In this document: positions 5,543-6,700 of the stretch, piece after piece | How positions within the stretch are numbered: position 1 is the stretch's first letter | How the letters are laid out: every line of letters starts with the position of its first letter | DNA from: Clostridia bacterium | GTDB lineage: Bacteria; Bacillota_A; Clostridia; Oscillospirales; CAG-272 | Direction of reading: 5' to 3' | Assembly (NCBI GenBank): GCA_017414585.1 | Contig: JAFQLN010000103.1 | Span: 1-6,700, forward strand | DNA: 6,700 nt | Notes under the pieces: model-generated | Seen by the model: the letters and a program-made list of their open reading frames with translations, nothing else | Databases searched by the model: none | What the model was told of the DNA's origin: nothing | Program-made: the position numbers and the translations under genes

Positions 5543-5791
5543 ATGAAATCACTTGGCATTGTACGAAAAGTGGATGAACTTGGGAGAATTGTTCTGCCGA
5601 TCGAAACGAGAAAGCGTCTCGGTCTCGGCCCGAAGGATCCGGTAGAGATTTTTGTTGAAAAAGACCGTGTAGTTCTGAAAAAATACGAACCTTCTTGTAT
5701 CTTTTGTGGGGATGCAGACGATATCGTTCTTTATAAGGAGAAGAGAATCTGCAAAGCCTGCCTCGAAGAACTGAAAAAATCGGAACTGTAA
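5543..5791 (+). CDS. AbrB/SpoVT-type DNA-binding regulator with a four-cysteine C-terminus
   Basis: An 82-residue protein. Residues about 3-49 are a SpoVT-AbrB swapped-hairpin DNA-binding domain (GIVRKVDELGRIVLPIE, then KDPVEIFVEKD and VVLKKYEP), very like the N-terminal half of B. subtilis AbrB. Members bind AT-rich DNA as dimers or tetramers and control the shift out of growth, sporulation and related genes. The rest differs from Bacillus AbrB: C52xxC55 and C70xxC73 look like a small zinc ribbon, a combination I recall from other Clostridia regulators. The start is fixed by AGGAG (5531-5535) with a 7-base spacer. The gene is a single unit with its own promoter and terminator. Repeats over the promoter suggest autoregulation, as known for B. 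subtilis AbrB, but targets here are unknown. Confidence 0.92.
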   Translation: MKSLGIVRKVDELGRIVLPIETRKRLGLGPKDPVEIFVEKDRVVLKKYEPSCIFCGDADDIVLYKEKRICKACLEELKKSEL

Positions 5792-5820
5792 TATCTGTCT
5801 GTATCCTATGATAAGAGGAA

Positions 5821-5860
5821 GCCGCATATTCCGGGATGAAATCCGGTGTGCGGCTTTTTT
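5821..5860 (+). terminator. Intrinsic terminator of the AbrB-like gene
   Basis: GCCGCA (5821-5826) pairs with TGCGGC (5849-5854), with an inner CCGG/CCGG helix (5831-5834 with 5843-5846) across a small internal loop, followed directly by six T (5855-5860). It starts 30 bases after the stop codon. The roughly 120 AT-rich bases between it and the thrS terminator show no gene or clear signal. Confidence 0.92.
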
Positions 5861-5979
5861 ATGTCTGTGGAGCGGTGGAAAATACAAAATATCAGATGTA
5901 TAGTTCAGAAAATTAACATTTTTCGCCGGAATGCGATCTGATTCGACAAACTGAAAAGGAGAAAATCCGTCATAATATC

Positions 5980-6013
5980 AAAAAACAGACCGTACTCCGG
6001 AGAATACGGTCTG
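5980..6013 (-). terminator. Intrinsic terminator of thrS
   Basis: A perfect 9-bp stem, CAGACCGTA (5986-5994) with TACGGTCTG (6005-6013), has a 10-base loop. It is flanked by A at 5980-5985, which gives six U in minus-strand RNA. It begins 14 bases after the thrS stop. Confidence 0.93.
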
Positions 6014-6026
6014 CGTTCTGTTTGAA

Positions 6027-6700
6027 TTATCTCTTTTTGGAAGCGATTTCTTCCAGTGCCTGTGCGATGAATTCTTCGGTGGGCATAGCACCCTTGTCTT
6101 CGCCGGTGCGGGTACGGACGGAAACGGTACCGTTCTGACGGTCACGGTCGCCGACAACGAGCATATAAGGCGTCTTCTGCAGCTGTGCCTGACGGATCTT
6201 ATAGCGCATGGTTTCGTTGGAATCGTCGCAGTGAACCTTGATGCCGGCATCGCGGAGCTTTCCGGCAACTTCCCAAGCGTAGTCGTTGAAGTCATTGCCG
6301 ATCGGGATTACTTCAACCTGCAGCGGAGCAAGCCACATCGGGAACGCGCCTGCGTACTTTTCGATGAGGAGCGCGAGCGTACGTTCGTAGCAGCCCATGG
6401 ATGTGCGATGGATGATGTAGGGCAGCTTCTGGCTGTTGTCGCTGTCGGTGTAGTACATACCAAACTTGGCGGCAAGAAGCATATCAATCTGAATGGTGAC
6501 GATGGTGTCTTCCTTGCCGAAAACATTCTTGCACTGAATGTCGAGCTTCGGTCCGTAGAATGCAGCTTCGTCGATACCGATTTCGTAATCCACGCCGAGA
6601 TTGTCGAGAATGGTCTTCATGACAGCCTGTGCTTCGTCCCACTGTTCGGGCGTGCCTTCATACTTGGCAGTATTGTTCGGATCCCACTGGGAGAAACGGA
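6027..6700 (-). CDS. thrS: Threonyl-tRNA synthetase, C-terminal part (partial)
   Basis: The frame is open from the window edge to TAA at 6027-6029, giving 224 residues of ThrRS; the N-terminal editing domains and first part of the catalytic core are outside. The enzyme charges tRNA-Thr with threonine using ATP. Visible are the end of the class II catalytic domain (FYGPKLDIQ, then IIHRTSMGCYERTLALL, motif 3) and the anticodon-binding domain from WLAPLQVEVIPIG through MRYKIRQAQLQK and MLVVGDRD to the end. The His of IIHR (codon 6408-6410) matches the third zinc ligand of bacterial ThrRS. HRTSMGCYER differs from the E. coli pattern HRAILGSMER, but my recollection is that this form is normal in Clostridia. 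The in-frame ATG at 6620 is internal, not the start. A T-box leader, common for thrS in Firmicutes, would lie upstream and cannot be checked. Confidence 0.97.
   Translation of the reverse strand, partial: RFSQWDPNNTAKYEGTPEQWDEAQAVMKTILDNLGVDYEIGIDEAAFYGPKLDIQCKNVFGKEDTIVTIQIDMLLAAKFGMYYTDSDNSQKLPYIIHRTSMGCYERTLALLIEKYAGAFPMWLAPLQVEVIPIGNDFNDYAWEVAGKLRDAGIKVHCDDSNETMRYKIRQAQLQKTPYMLVVGDRDRQNGTVSVRTRTGEDKGAMPTEEFIAQALEEIASKKR

Noticed and set aside
1..6700. Mobile elements, CRISPR arrays, toxin-antitoxin or defence genes.
   Set aside because: No transposase, integrase, repeat-spacer pattern, tRNA attachment site or defence-type domain was seen. The AbrB-like protein is not paired with a MazF/PemK-like toxin.

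Overview
The window looks like a chromosomal housekeeping region of a Gram-positive Clostridia-type bacterium, possibly a gut Oscillospiraceae/Ruminococcaceae relative. The reasons are ribonuclease J, an AbrB/SpoVT-type regulator with a four-cysteine tail, a U32 protein of TrhP/YrrO size, strong Shine-Dalgarno sites, and sigma-A promoters close to consensus. I see no mobile element, CRISPR array, tRNA or rRNA. The taxonomy is inferred from gene content only.

Layout. Bases 1-138 (+) are the 3' end of fabH, which ends at a strong bidirectional hairpin terminator (173-222). The convergent minus-strand block read from about 4850 down to 226 is: a promoter (4852-4880), a folded 5' leader (about 4845-4649), a possible 64-residue small protein (4422-4616), ribonuclease J (2731-4410), a Dabb-domain protein (2341-2634), a U32 family protein (1074-2339) and uppP (226-1062). 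The last three are spaced 1 and 11 bases apart and are very probably co-transcribed; the 96 bases between rnj and the Dabb gene hold a weak hairpin. Bases 4956-5422 (-) hold a possible pair of unrecognised small genes joined by an ATGA overlap. They diverge from an 82-residue AbrB-like regulator (5543-5791, +), which has a textbook promoter with repeats in and around it and its own terminator. A convergent thrS (partial, 6027-6700, -) with its own terminator closes the window.

How the parts fit. The minus-strand block combines RNA decay (RNase J), probable tRNA modification (U32) and undecaprenyl-phosphate recycling (UppP); these are housekeeping jobs with no single pathway in common. The part least explained by known genes is 4426-4880. 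It holds a promoter, about 200 bases of hairpins, a small ORF with an excellent ribosome site, and a weak terminator-like hairpin directly ahead of rnj. This reads as a candidate regulatory leader for RNase J. No homology search could be run, so its novelty is an inference.
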